This document shows positions 54,373 to 64,000 of a DNA stretch of 64,000 nt, piece after piece. The stretch is taken from assembly GCA_946902875.1 (NCBI GenBank), contig OX336345.1:5983395-6047394 (forward strand), in the 5' to 3' direction. The first letter of the stretch is position 1; each line of letters starts with the position of its first letter. A program made the position numbers and the translations under genes. The notes under the pieces were generated by a model that was not told the DNA's origin, ran no database searches, and saw only the letters and a program-made list of their open reading frames with translations. Source of the stretch: Nematopogon swammerdamellus. Taxonomy: Eukaryota > Arthropoda > Insecta > Lepidoptera > Adelidae.

Positions 54373-57045
54373 ATCAGGAAAGGAAGGAGATGTGTGAAGA
54401 AATGATTTCCAGTACGAAACACGTGTCTCCAAGACAATCACTAATACTAATGCACTCTAATACGTACGAGTCGACACACACTGTTATATAGCCAATTACA
54501 GTCATTTAACACTAATGCACTCTTGTACGTACAAGTGCACGCACACTGTCTTATAGCCAATACGCGCGGGCGCTAACGGTCCACTGACCCACTAATACTA
54601 GCACAAAACCATCCCTACGCCAGTGATTGACAAAACGTTACAATGAGATCGATATAGTATCGATATTTTTTTTTTCAATTACGAACATTTAAGTTTTCTA
54701 CCTCGTATTCATACAAAAATCTAATTTGCATTATATTAATAACATAAGTAATTGTTTATTATATAAATCGACATAATTTAGGTAATATAAATATGAACAG
54801 GGCGTTATAAAGTTTGATGGAAAACTTTTATGAGTTAATAGAAGATGTCATTCCTATTTATTGTTAACAGCAATTTTTTAGCATAATAATATTTAGTATA
54901 CTCAAATAACATTTATTTAAAGATAAAGAATGCATAATCATCGATCAGATATGCGCAATTATTGTAAATATACATTCAGCTACTACAATGTAGACATAAC
55001 TAACACAGTTTTGTTTGGCATAAACCAAAAAATCACACCTCAAATTAACAAATAATGGTTCTAACTAATCCTTTGCCTAACTTAATCCTTAATCTCCTTG
55101 TGTGTGACGTGCTTAGATACCAAAATATAAGCAATAAGGCTCTATTTATAAGGTCCACTTTCGAATGGCTAATCCTTGATTTCATAAATAGTGCTCATTA
55201 AGAATGTATTATTATATATGTATGTACCTATATGTTATTTTTTGTTTTTACTTAAATGAATGGAACTCGCCCGTGGCCGGCGTATTTCTCCGAATTGTTT
55301 TGATCTAGCAGCTAGACTTTCCGTAATGTATTTTCCAATATAGCGGCGCGAGCGGCGGACGCCCTAGGCCAAACTCGGAATATTAATTAAGACACCGAAC
55401 TTAACAAATCTAAAAAAAAAAACTTTTCCTGGACCTTTTGTAAGTAAGAAATTACCCATTGCCTGGATTAATAGTTAATAAATGTATATGTCCACCGATA
55501 TGTCAACCAAATATTTATAATATTTTTTTTTACTATGGGTACCTCCCTTTTGTAACAAGAATAACACAAACGAACTTCTCAAAACATACAATTTACATAT
55601 AAAAGTAAAAATTTATATCCAGTGTTGATACTGGTTGAAACGCACCGAAATAAACATCGATAAATGTGTTGTTGCGTACAACCCTAGCGACGCCATTTCA
55701 AACACATCTTCCCGGTTGAAGAAAGTGAGATTTCAGAAAATGTTTAAAATATGTAATAATCATGTAATTCAGTACTTGCAGGTGGTGAGTGATCCCATGG
55801 TCCTTGTAGTTTTTATTTCTGCTCTCATTTTTACGAAGCACGACACAGCACTGAGGCATTTTGCCAAAAACTAAGAGCGCACTTCGGAGTAATATCGGAC
55901 ACAAAGACAAAAGCGTGACTAACTCGCCTGGCGGGTGCATTCAACGAAACATGCGGGCATTCCGCATGTGGCGGAGACAGGGCCACGCCCCCTCCGCATA
56001 TCTCCTTCCTTTCCTGATCTGAGGGTGGACGGTTCTAATTTTATGTTTCTATTTAATTATTTTTAACTACATATTTTGATTTAAAATAAAATATTTAAAT
56101 TTACCACCTAGGTAGTTAAATTTAAAATCTAAGTTGACTGTCGTAGTGCATTGTAACGACACAACGTCGTCGTCCCCTGTTTGTAGTTGCTTCAGTTCTG
56201 AAGCAACTGGGCGCCCGCCGGGGCGCATATTTTCATAGTATACTACGGTAGTTCGCGAAACCCTTTTTTATTGATTTTTGAGACGTCTTCGCCATTTTAT
56301 TGTTTAATGTTTATTAAGCAAAGAGGCAGTTAGACTGCATTCTAACTTGTCGCAATTTTTCTTCGTTCTATTCGTTTCCATTATACCCACGAAGAAGAAC
56401 CGACGAGAAATTCGCAAGTAAGTATTGTTTTTTAAATACATTTTATTACAAGTATTTTAGTGACTATCGACATAATAACATCGCTTACAGTTTATCGAAA
56501 ATACGCTTCAAAGCAGGACTGACCATTTTACTGTCAAGTATAGTGAAAGTCTGGAAAATACAAATAAAACAACATAACAACAATGACTGTTTTTCAGGCT
56601 CTGCGTTCAGTCACAATTTTTTAAATGACCGCAACTAACCATGAATCGTCAGTATACATGACACTGGCCAAAAAAATAGAAACTAAAATAAAAAAATAAA
56701 TAAAACAGGCTACCGCGTACTCCCGCAGTAGACTTTGGAAATATGCGGCAGGGGCTGGTTAGCGAAGTTGCTATGTAAACTAGTCAGAACACAAACCCGA
56801 GCGATTGTCATCGCGGAGACTAATTGGGTTCGAGGTGCGGACCTAGGCGACGTCGACTCCGGACAACTCTAGCCGAATACACATTGTTACATGCCCGCAG
56901 CCATCGATTAACCACCACACTAGATATATAACACAGCCCATGCTAATCATGTCACAATAGCAGGCAACATTGAAAATATCAAACTACAATACGCTAGAAA
57001 AAGAGATGGATAATTGCACCCGCACTCACATTGCATACACACATT
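54373..57045. other. Unassigned DNA
   Basis: 2.7 kb. ACTAATGCACTC with TACGTAC motifs is duplicated at 54448 and 54512 (about 64 bp apart). CATGCGG and CCGCATG pair around 55950. No gene or family repeat. Confidence 0.35.
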
Positions 57046-57054
57046 TTATATGTT

Positions 57055-57245
57055 ATCCAACATGGGTGGCTGTGCCGAGGGACCAATGACACAGTTGATA
57101 GAGCCATAATCACCTCTCTTCGCGAAACCACACTCAGTGAGGCGCCGCCATTCCAGCAGATTTGCGAACTGTTGCTAGTCTGTTTAACCTTTTAATACGA
57201 CGTTTGAAGACACCCAGGTTTCTCAAAAGCGCAATCTCAAAAACC
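57055..57245 (-). mobile_element. LINE 3' end fragment
   Basis: CCAACATGGGTGGCTGTGCC, GAGGGACCAATGACACAGTT, CACTCAGTGAGGCGCCGCCA, GCAGATTTGCGAACTGTTGC and GACGTTTGAAGACACCCAGG are the complement of 62800-62950. The coding 5' part is missing. Confidence 0.85.
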
Positions 57246-58010
57246 AATGGATGCTGAGCCTCTCTGCGACTAGTGCTGCGGAGTTAGGACGTGTGGCAGG
57301 AAATAAGGGAAACTAGTTCCTCAGAGCATCGCCACGTCATGGTAGTTCCTGTAAACTGACTAGTCTTAAAGAATGGGACACAACACCAATTAGGTATCGT
57401 ATACGTGAGCCGATAAATTGTACGTTTACTGAGTGAATACGAGACGAGTCGTCCCATTTTATGAGGACCAGTATTTACCCCGCTTTACCATATCTGGTGG
57501 TTGTGATTGGTGAGTTGGTATACATCCTGCCCGTACGGCGGCGCCTACACACGTGCACGAGTGCAAAGGTGTGTCCAACCTGTACACGAACGTTTTGTTA
57601 CATTATCTTTTGTTTGTTGGTCAGCGGCAATACTTGGAGTTTCGTATCTAAGCTGACATGTATGTATGTATGTTGCCTTCACCGGCTAGCTTGATGGTGG
57701 TTTCTGCTGATCCTGTGTTCTTCGCTTCTCCGAATACACTGAACTAGGCGAAAAGCCTCTTTTCAATAACACTTTTCAGGAGTAGGTATGTTTAATGACT
57801 ACCTACAGTTTGATTCTTCTCCTTAAAATTATGCTTGTATTGAAATTTTAAGTACATGTTGTATTTTCTTTAGTATTGTGATTCATCAACCAGGCTAGAG
57901 AATAAGTAAAGAAGTTGTTTATTACAGGTAAAACTAAAAGAATTACGTCTTACAGAAGACGTAATAAAATCAACAAAATTAAATAAAAATACTTATGCAT
58001 CCTCGGAACA
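57246..58010. other. Unassigned DNA
   Basis: Frames up to 77 residues without domains. A short GTATGTATGTATG run lies near 57660. Confidence 0.35.
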
Positions 58011-58013
58011 TCA

Positions 58014-58101
58014 CGAGGCCGAAGGCCGAGCTGCGTTCACGTAAACTATCTCTCTTGAAGAAATAACTTACTAAGGGCGAGGCCGAAGGCCGAGCTGCGT
58101 T
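58014..58101 (+). repeat. Exact 24-bp direct repeat, 64 bp apart
   Basis: A unit beginning CGAGGCCGAAGGCCGAGCTG starts at 58014 and 58078 with all 24 bases identical, in otherwise different AT-rich surroundings. Confidence 0.85.
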
Positions 58102-58189
58102 AAGGGAAACAACAACACACACAGATGGCAGACGTTGAAACTTAACCGAATAAATAACGCAAAGTTTCTGCGGGCGACTGGCGGCCGTG

Positions 58190-58378
58190 TAACGTACGTA
58201 AATATATGAATATCCTTATGACTCAAGAATAACTTTATCGATTTACATACGGTTTTCAGTGTTACATTCTGTCACTTCCCAACATGGTTTAGGCTATAAA
58301 TCATAACGCTACGTAATCGGCGGCCTGACCTGTGATCAAAAAGTCACGCGTTGCGAAGCCGCTGGCAAAAGCTAGTGA
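58190..58378 (-). repeat. Repeat F copy with RTE-like motif
   Basis: The reverse complement begins CTAGCTTTTGCCAGCGGCTT, continues CCGATTACGTAGCGTTATG, and has GTGACAGAATGTAACACTG, GAAAACCGTATGTAAATCGA and AAGGATATTCATATATTTACG. It overlaps the + copy at 18470 for its last 110 bp. Confidence 0.72.
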
Positions 58379-59394
58379 TATATAATAAGTAAGTATAGGG
58401 ATTTGTGCATTTTCAATGATTTTTTTTATTTGAATTTGATGGTATGTTATTTTATGAGGTAAGAAAATTTATGTAAAAGAGGTTAGCTCGCGGGAGGTCC
58501 GAGCTCGGGCCTGCGCCTGCGCGGTGCAACCAATAAACTGGACTGTCTGTTCGAGTGTCTGTCACGTTGAGTGGGCACACCTGCTCGCTCCACACCCTCC
58601 ACTTTATAATGGCGCTCACCGCTTTTCTGATTTTCTGGTTCTCCACATTTGCAGTAGTAGAAATTTGATGTCTATATTAGTCTTTTTAGGGTCCCGTCTT
58701 TGCCTTAAATTATGATATACCTACAACACCGTGGCTAAAAATTTGTATTTCGACCGAAAAAAATTGAATTTTGAATTTTTTGAGCTTTATTGAGTCATCA
58801 CCTTAGTTATTAAAAAAATAAAAAGACACGAACGTAGATTCGACTATCTTTATTACAAAAAAAAAAAAAAAATTTAAATCAAGAATTGTAAAAATCTGCA
58901 ATAAGGTTTACAGGGGTAAAAAAACATAAATGACGAAAGACGATTTTGTATGGAGAAAATTAACTTTCGTCTCGTCTTAAGTAGGGCACAATTCAAAATG
59001 TCACTTATGATGATGTACTTATAATAACGACGTGGGAGGCGCATTTGTGGGGCGGGGCGGGGCGGAAGCGGCTCGGAGTTGCCACTATTCCACCATAACT
59101 AAGCTAAGAGGCCGCCGATGTCTGTTGACTGTCGCACTCACCCCGACCGCGAGTCCCCCGCGCACTCTACTCAGTGCCCACTCACTCACTCACTACTTAC
59201 AGCGCTCGTCACACAGAAGGCTTTATTTAACCTCACCGCACCGCACACCGCAACGCCACCGCAGTAGGTACCGGACGTGTGGTGTCACTATAGACAACAC
59301 AGATTGTTTGACTAACAAATAACTGGTAAAGGCTTGAGTAAAATGCACTGTACATTTTTAGAGTTCAGTAGCCAGCGGCGATGCTGACAGGGAC
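58379..59394. other. Unassigned DNA
   Basis: A GC-rich patch at 59030-59290 gives a 96-residue + frame without a domain. A poly-A run lies at 58856. Confidence 0.35.
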
Positions 59395-59421
59395 CATAGC
59401 CGTCTCTTAGAGACGGCTATG
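59395..59421. repeat. Perfect 12-bp hairpin with 3-base loop
   Basis: CATAGCCGTCTC, loop TTA, GAGACGGCTATG. A repeat D-like tail (GTCCGTCTGTCTGTCG) follows at about 59457. Confidence 0.85.
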
Positions 59422-59434
59422 CAGGGACTGTTAT

Positions 59435-59560
59435 AAAGTCGGTCACGTGACTGCCCGTCCGTCTGTCTGTCGCGCGCACCGGAATATAGAGCTCAATAAA
59501 TAAATAAAAAAAACGGTCAAGCGCGAGTCAGGCTCGCACAAGTTATGGTTCCATACTAAA
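59435..59560 (+). mobile_element. Repeat D-related fragments
   Basis: AAAGTCGGTCACGTGACTGC then CCGTCCGTCTGTCTGTC resembles 61295-61335. ACGGTCAAGCGCGAGTCAGG then CTCGCACAAG at 59513 is a diverged repeat D head. Confidence 0.5.
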
Positions 59561-59723
59561 TAAAAAATATATTTTTCCCCGTAAATATTGTCGAACAAAC
59601 CTGCAGTTTTCCTGTAATCTATGACTTAATATCTACTAACTCTATAATAATCTACCTAAATGTTAGCTTTAGAAACATAGGCGAATAGTGGGGGGAAGGG
59701 GGCGGTAATTTTTTGTCAGTCAG

Positions 59724-59930
59724 TCAGCGTGTAAGCGTCCACTGCTGGACATACGCCTCTCCAATTTTCCTCCAGTCCTCCCGGCCTTCAGCTGTACGGA
59801 ACCACTGCTTTCCGCCGACATACTTGATGTCGTCGTCCCACCTGGCGGGTGGTCTTCCCACACTCCGTTTTCCTGTCCACGGCCGCGGCAGTGTTCTGGA
59901 TGGTTACTGGAGTAACCATGTCGTCTCTTC
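59724..59930 (-). pseudogene. LINE polyprotein C-terminus, frame intact
   Basis: Minus-strand translation ending at the stop at 59724-59726 gives GKRSVGRPPARWDDDIKYVG, then GKQWFRTAEGREDWRKIGEA and YVQQWTLTR. The GRP..RW.DD....G..W...A..R..W...GEAYVQQWT signature closes the polyprotein of one group of insect non-LTR elements. This frame differs from the longest open frame over the same bases. It is truncated upstream of about 59920, so it is a dead fragment, but this stretch keeps its reading frame. Confidence 0.85.
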
Positions 59931-60094
59931 GGCTGACGTGCCGCACTTTTTGTACATTTTTTGTACATTTTAGCTATATCATTGAATTGAAACCACTGAA
60001 TTTAAAATTTGTAAATATATTTTTAAAATCCTTACAATTAGCTCTTTCAAATAATACCCCACACGATATATTAATTTACGTTCTCACTTTACAG

Positions 60095-60552
60095 GCTTTT
60101 TTCTTTACGTTCTGAAGACTGCGATGTACGTAAGAGACAGACCAAATGAATACCAGTGCCTGAACCACAGATACTCCACTAGGCACAGGTCAAACATTCA
60201 GCAAATAAAACATAAGACACAAAAACACAAAACTGGTGTACACTTCAATAGTATAAACATTTATAACAAACTTCCAGAAGATCAACAATACAATAAACAA
60301 TAAACAAAACAATAAACATTTCAAAACGGGACTAACGAAGTGGCTACACGAAAAGACCTTTTACAATTTAAATTTCTTTAAAATTTTAATATAATAAATA
60401 CATTATTGTATGTATATACTCGTACTCTGGACATTACTTTAATTTAGAAATAAGAAATTGACGATTGTTTAATATTGAATGTACTGTAATTACTTATGTG
60501 TACTAAATATGAAGACAAAATAAATGTTTTGACTTTGACTTTGACTTTGTAA
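60095..60552 (+). pseudogene. LINE 3' end (CR1/L2-like) with TTTGAC tail
   Basis: Translation from about 60117 gives TAMYVRDRPNEYQCLNHRYS, then TGVHFNSINIYNKLPEDQQY and a stop. A short R.....HRY.T...S...G...YNKLP pattern closes CR1/L2-type polyproteins (known family pattern). After frame-disrupting AAACAATAAACA repeats, FKTGLTKWLHEKTF is readable. The tail ends AAATAAATGTTTTGACTTTG with three TTTGAC units at 60530-60548 instead of poly-A. Confidence 0.75.
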
Positions 60553-60574
60553 GTACAGTTACGTAATATTCGAT

Positions 60575-60862
60575 ATAGGTAGCCGATTACGCGAGTTTTA
60601 CTCGCGCACGGAGGGTTCCGTAGATCCGCTATACCATACCTGTCAAAAAACCATATTATCCGTCTATATTTTGTATCTGTATTACCAAACTGTCTGTCGC
60701 GCCATCTATCATTGAGTAGCGTAAACATAATTGATCGTTAGCACGTTTCTTGTATGGGGATATTCCCCCTTATTTTTTTACTTTTTTTTTTTTGGCATAA
60801 TATCATCCGTAATAAATAACACATATTCTATGAAAATTTCAATCGGCTACCTATATTGACCT
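60575..60862 (+). mobile_element. Repeat D 5' two-thirds
   Basis: TTACGCGAGTTTTACTCGCG, CACGGAGGGTTCCGTAG, AGCACGTTTCTTGTATGGGG, a TTATTTTTTTACTT stretch, ATCCGTAATAAATAACACAT and ATCGGCTACCTATATTGACC. The GACA tail is absent. Confidence 0.8.
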
Positions 60863-61255
60863 TGACCGATTTTGTTATACCTACCCTAACTCTCAAATTT
60901 GTTTTTCCTCGAACAGTACGTATGTGTACTTGCATAGGTATGTATGTCTATACTTATTTTAGTACCTACCTACATGGAGATATGTATGATGCACGAGCGA
61001 TGTCTCATTATTCGAAAACGAAAGAAAAACGTGACGCGAGTGAGGAATGAGTTCACATCGACACAACTATTCACTTGTTGTTAGTGAGCTTTTGTTTATT
61101 TGTGTCACTTTGTTAGGAAGCATTGTCGCGCATGCGTGGGAACGTGTCTCCAAAACTTCAATATTCAACAACAACGAAAACTAACTTTGCATCTGATATA
61201 TGAGCAGATTGCTGTAATAATAAGAATATTTTGCTGATCAATATACAAATTACCT
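60863..61255. other. Unassigned DNA
   Basis: A 64-residue + frame without a domain. No repeat family. Confidence 0.4.
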
Positions 61256-61257
61256 TT

Positions 61258-61339
61258 TTTAGGGTTCCGTAGCTAGTGTACTGGCAGGAATCCTTATAAA
61301 ATTGGTCAGTTGTCTGTCCGTCCGTCTGTCTGTCACAGG
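61258..61339 (+). mobile_element. Repeat D-related fragment
   Basis: TTTAGGGTTCCGTAGCTAGT and GTCTGTCCGTCCGTCTGTCT. It leads directly into the (CCTAA)n tract. Confidence 0.55.
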
Positions 61340-61379
61340 CTAACCTAACCTACCCTAACCTAACCTAACCTAACCTAAC
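61340..61379. repeat. Interstitial (CCTAA)n, insect telomere-type repeat
   Basis: Eight units in CTAAC phase with a single C-for-A variation near 61352 (TACCC). On the minus strand this is (TTAGG)n, the canonical telomeric unit of Lepidoptera and many insects. It is too short and internal to be a telomere. Confidence 0.85.
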
Positions 61380-61589
61380 ATAAACGGCTTGAATTATCTT
61401 CATGAAACTTGAAATTTGTAGAGACTCTTCCGAGAGGCAAGTCAGCTGTTCTCAAGAATAATTAATAGGTGCCTCCAAATCAAATTTAATTTTTTTTTCT
61501 AATAGATTAAGCCATATCGTTTAATTTAGATTAGTACATTTTTTTTTTCTATTTTATAAATTGATTTTAAATGTATGCCTGTTTCAAGT

Positions 61590-61632
61590 ACCTGTGGCGC
61601 CTCGGCACAGCCACCCATACTGGTTTTTATTT
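61590..61632 (+). mobile_element. LINE 3' tail scrap
   Basis: GCGCCTCGGCACAGCCACCC then ATACTGGTTTTTATTT matches the ending CTCGACACAGCTACCTATGT at 62923. Confidence 0.55.
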
Positions 61633-61639
61633 TATTAAA

Positions 61640-62485
61640 ATACTGTAGAAGTACACAGCTACTTGTTCAGTGAATGCTAGGTTCGAAGACAGCACACACG
61701 AACGTGGCGCACTGTACGCTTAAGGCCCTGTCGACCCGTATGTCACCTGTACTCCTCTTTCAAGGCGCCGCTTTCGCTGGTTGGAGTAGGATGCAACACA
61801 ATCAATCAATCAAAAATTAGGTTTTTATTTTTTTATTCCAAAACTACAGATCGAAACAAAAGAGTAAAAAGCTAAGGATTTAGATATATACGAGTATTCA
61901 ACAAATAAAATAATTGTTTTCCAAAGCCTTGATTTGGTCACGTTGCTTTAAATACGTTTTTATAACAAAATTCAGAGGCATGTTCATGATTTTTTTCTAT
62001 CGAGCGATGTTAATCAAATCGTGTTTTCAAAAATCTATAGATCGGCGCTGATATGTAGATGAAGCTTTTATTAAAACTGAATCTGTCAGGTAAGTAATAT
62101 TGGCGGTACACTTCTTGAAATTCGAGTCAGAGGCAGTCTCACATCACCTTAACGCCGAAGCGAAACAGCACTTAGCCAAATGAGATAGCGACATTTGTTT
62201 GTTTTCAAGCGGTCATTATATGTAAATTTGTAAATCGTGATGATGGTTAGACAGATAGCTGACTGAGCGCGGTCGCGAAACTCACGGAATGATAATTGTT
62301 GAAATTACCCCGGAGCCGAAACTGCAGGCTAGCGGTGGCGTGTGGGTGACGCCGAGTTACCCATGTCTGCGGGCGGCGAGGCGCGGGGCTTTGCATTACT
62401 CTGCAACTACCTAGCGACGAGCGACCCGCAACTGCGACTATCGCTAGTACCAACCATACACACAGAGAACAACCTTCACACTTTG
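61640..62485. other. Unassigned DNA
   Basis: A minus 68-residue frame (62247-62453) in a GC-rich patch has no domain. CAATCAATCAATC lies at 61800. Confidence 0.35.
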
Positions 62486-62489
62486 ATTA

Positions 62490-62965
62490 TTCCCGTCTGG
62501 TGGGAGACCCGAAACTGACTGATGATCTGGAGTCCCTCAGTCACAGACGATTTGTAGGGTCACTCAGTCTGTTCTACAGGTACTATCATGGACGCTGCTC
62601 GGAGGAACTTCCTTCCCTTACTCCTTGCCATCCAACCTATCTTCGCAGCACTCGCCGCAGATAAACTGAGCACCCTTTTGATGTTGACATTGGTCTTTTG
62701 AGAACCCATCGGTTCTCAAAATCGTTTCTCTGTCGCACCGCTAGGGTGTGGAACTGCCGGCGAGTGTGTTTCCCGAATCCTTTAACCTGGGTGTCTTCAA
62801 ACGTCGTATTAACGGGCTAGACAGCCTAGCAACAGTCCGCAAATCTGCTGACATGGCGCCTCACTGAGCGTGGTTTCGCGAAGAGAGGGGTTTTTGGCTC
62901 TGTCGACTGTACCATTGATCTCTCGACACAGCTACCTATGTTGGTTTACATAAAAAAACAAACAA
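62490..62965 (+). pseudogene. LINE (CR1/Jockey-like) C-terminus and 3' end
   Basis: From 62527: LESLSHRRFVGSLSLFYRYY, HGRCSEELPSLTPC, a stop after STRRR, then HPFDVDIGLLRTHRFSKSFL, CRTARVWN. A frameshift at about 62757 is followed by LPASVFPESFNLGVFKRRIN, GLDSLATVRKSADMAPH and a stop. The 3' end is CACAGCTACCTATGTTGG followed by TTTACATAAAAAA. The R...GSL..FYR..HG.CS.EL motif and terminal FKRRIN are shared with 6944-7512. At least one stop and one frameshift make it dead. Confidence 0.87.
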
Positions 62966-62967
62966 AA

Positions 62968-63030
62968 ATTCAGCACAACAGCGATTACTCTCATACACCC
63001 CGACTGTCGGAATACAGCGTGTTAGTATTA
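62968..63030 (+). mobile_element. SINE-C terminal fragment
   Basis: CAGCACAACAGCGATTACTC and GACTGTCGGAATACAGCGTG are the last SINE-C segments. It sits between the LINE end and a SINE-A head. Confidence 0.75.
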
Positions 63031-63032
63031 CT

Positions 63033-63100
63033 ACAGCCTCCAACGGTCGAGCGGTCACGACGGATAGTCGACCGACCGCATCACTGAGCTACCGAGGCTG
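63033..63100 (-). mobile_element. SINE-A head, 5S-like centre deleted
   Basis: The reverse complement reads CAGCCTCGGTAGCTCAGTGA, TGCGGTCGGTCGACTATCC, then GTGACCGCTCGACCGTTGGA. The 5S-like segment TTAAGC...GGATGG has been removed exactly between CGACT and GTGACC. Confidence 0.8.
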
Positions 63101-63117
63101 AAATTTTGCAATGGTCA

Positions 63118-63485
63118 AAATTTGGGGCTCCCCATACAAGAAACGTGTCTTTTCAAAATACTCCTGTGTCCGCCCGCTCGTCATAGAGGTTTTTTTCGAA
63201 AACTAAGCACCGTAAAAACTTGAAATTGTGTTTAATAATGATAGATCTTGATTACGAGCACATATATCGCCAGATGAATTTTTTTCGGAATAGCAAAGCA
63301 ATGTCTACTACAATTCAAGACTATTCATCAATAGCCGCCCACCCTGATCGATTTCTAGGCCAAAGAATTAATTTGTCTTTTGCGGAAACACATCTGTTAT
63401 TGTATTCCTTTCATTGTCACACTTGAAGGATTTCTTTGAGCAAGCCCACTGAAATTAACGTAACAGACGTAGACACATGGGAATG
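63118..63485. other. Unassigned DNA with repeat D scrap
   Basis: GCTCCCCATACAAGAAACGT at 63127 is the complement of the repeat D CACGTTTCTTGTATGGG motif. A 68-residue + frame follows without a domain. Confidence 0.45.
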
Positions 63486-63487
63486 AT

Positions 63488-63755
63488 GTAGGAATTATTT
63501 AAGATTTATGTAGAAATCACGTAGGAATTATGTAGGAATTATGTAGAAATAATGTAGGAATTATGTAGAAATGATGTAGGAATTATATGTAGGAATTACG
63601 TAGGAATTTAGTAGGGTTTATGTAGGTAAATAAATTAAATGTCTTAATATCAAAGACACGTGGGAATATAATGTAGGAATTTAGTAGAAATCATGTAGAA
63701 ATTTAGTAGGATTTATGTAGGTAAATTAATTAAATGTCTTAATATCAAAGGAGCG
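63488..63755. repeat. GTAGGAATTAT-type tandem repeat with a larger duplication
   Basis: Units such as ATGTAGGAATT and ATGTAGAAAT repeat about fifteen times. GTAGGTAAATAAATTAAATG then TCTTAATATCAAAG near 63624 recurs as GTAGGTAAATTAATTAAATG near 63717, a duplication of about 95 bp. Confidence 0.85.
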
Positions 63756-64000
63756 TAGAGAATACGCAGGCGCCTTTGTAGTTGCACAATATTATAATGT
63801 GTTTCTCAGTAGCGTACTGTGCAACGGAGATGCCATGCCGGATACTAGAGAGTCGGGTCCTACGTCGCATGAGATCAGCCGACCGATATTCCGCTCACTT
63901 CATATTTCATAATGGTGACGGCAAACGGTACGAGAGGAGGAGAGAAACAATGTTTTTATTTTATAGAGAACCGACATGAGTGACTGTGCGCAACGATCAC
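63756..64000. other. Unassigned DNA at window edge
   Basis: A 65-residue + frame (63782-63979) has no domain. The last bases, CCGACATGAGTGACTGTGCG, resemble the complement of the LINE 3' end, which would continue beyond the window. Confidence 0.4.

Noticed and set aside
61340..61379. A chromosome end
   Set aside because: Only 40 bp long, internal, with ordinary repeat sequence on both sides.

Overview
This 64 kb window is non-coding eukaryotic DNA, most likely from a moth or butterfly. I found no complete host protein-coding gene, tRNA gene or rRNA gene that I can support. The open reading frames are short and mostly overlap on both strands. The coding traces I recognise all belong to decayed non-LTR retrotransposons. 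The lepidopteran assignment is an inference. It rests on an AT-rich background, a repeat with a 'GTGCGAGTCGGACTCGCGCACCGA' type head and GACA-rich tail, 3' tails built on CTTTTGCCCGCGGCTTCGC and ATACATAC motifs, and a short (CCTAA)n tract, the insect telomere unit.

Family names used here are local. SINE-A (about 350 bp) has a head combining a tRNA-like A box, a 5S rRNA-like internal promoter and a tRNA-like B box, then a body ending in TTTCCATAAAA. SINE-B (about 400 bp) has an ordinary tRNA-like head and ends in GGATTACATAAAA. SINE-C (about 280 bp) contains CTTACTTGCTGCTTGATAG. A second head, H2 (GGGGCCGGTAC ... GTCGTAAAAGGCGACTAAGG), precedes either the SINE-A body or the SINE-C body. Repeat D has a GTGCGAGTYGGACTCGCGC head and a GACA-rich tail. 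Repeats E and F are RTE-like 3' ends.

Layout: 0-3.5 kb is unassigned AT-rich DNA with one GC-rich block. 3.5-10.9 kb is dense in SINE-A and SINE-C, a LINE 3' end, and three short hairpin elements with CACAGAGC-like ends. 11-19 kb holds repeats D and E and LINE tails. 19.2-21.6 kb has a nested SINE. 23-28 kb has two MITEs and a GC-rich block. 28.6-29.4 kb is repeat D with a perfect 32-bp palindrome. 31.5-34 kb is the most structured part: an 84-bp minisatellite, then a 1.7 kb foldback element whose arms are tandem 134-bp and 110-bp units. 34-54 kb alternates SINE-A, SINE-B, repeats D and E, a TIR element at 38 kb, a 41-bp satellite beside an RTE reverse-transcriptase remnant, and a PIF/Harbinger-like MITE carrying later insertions. 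54-64 kb is mostly unassigned, with LINE C-termini, a (CCTAA)n tract and a terminal tandem repeat.

No genes work together here. The biological interest is in repeat architecture: modular SINEs with exchanged heads, a 5S/tRNA composite promoter, likely LINE-SINE tail partnerships, a foldback transposon, and unusually many perfect small-loop palindromes. The DNA could be intergenic or a long intron; the sequence alone does not decide.
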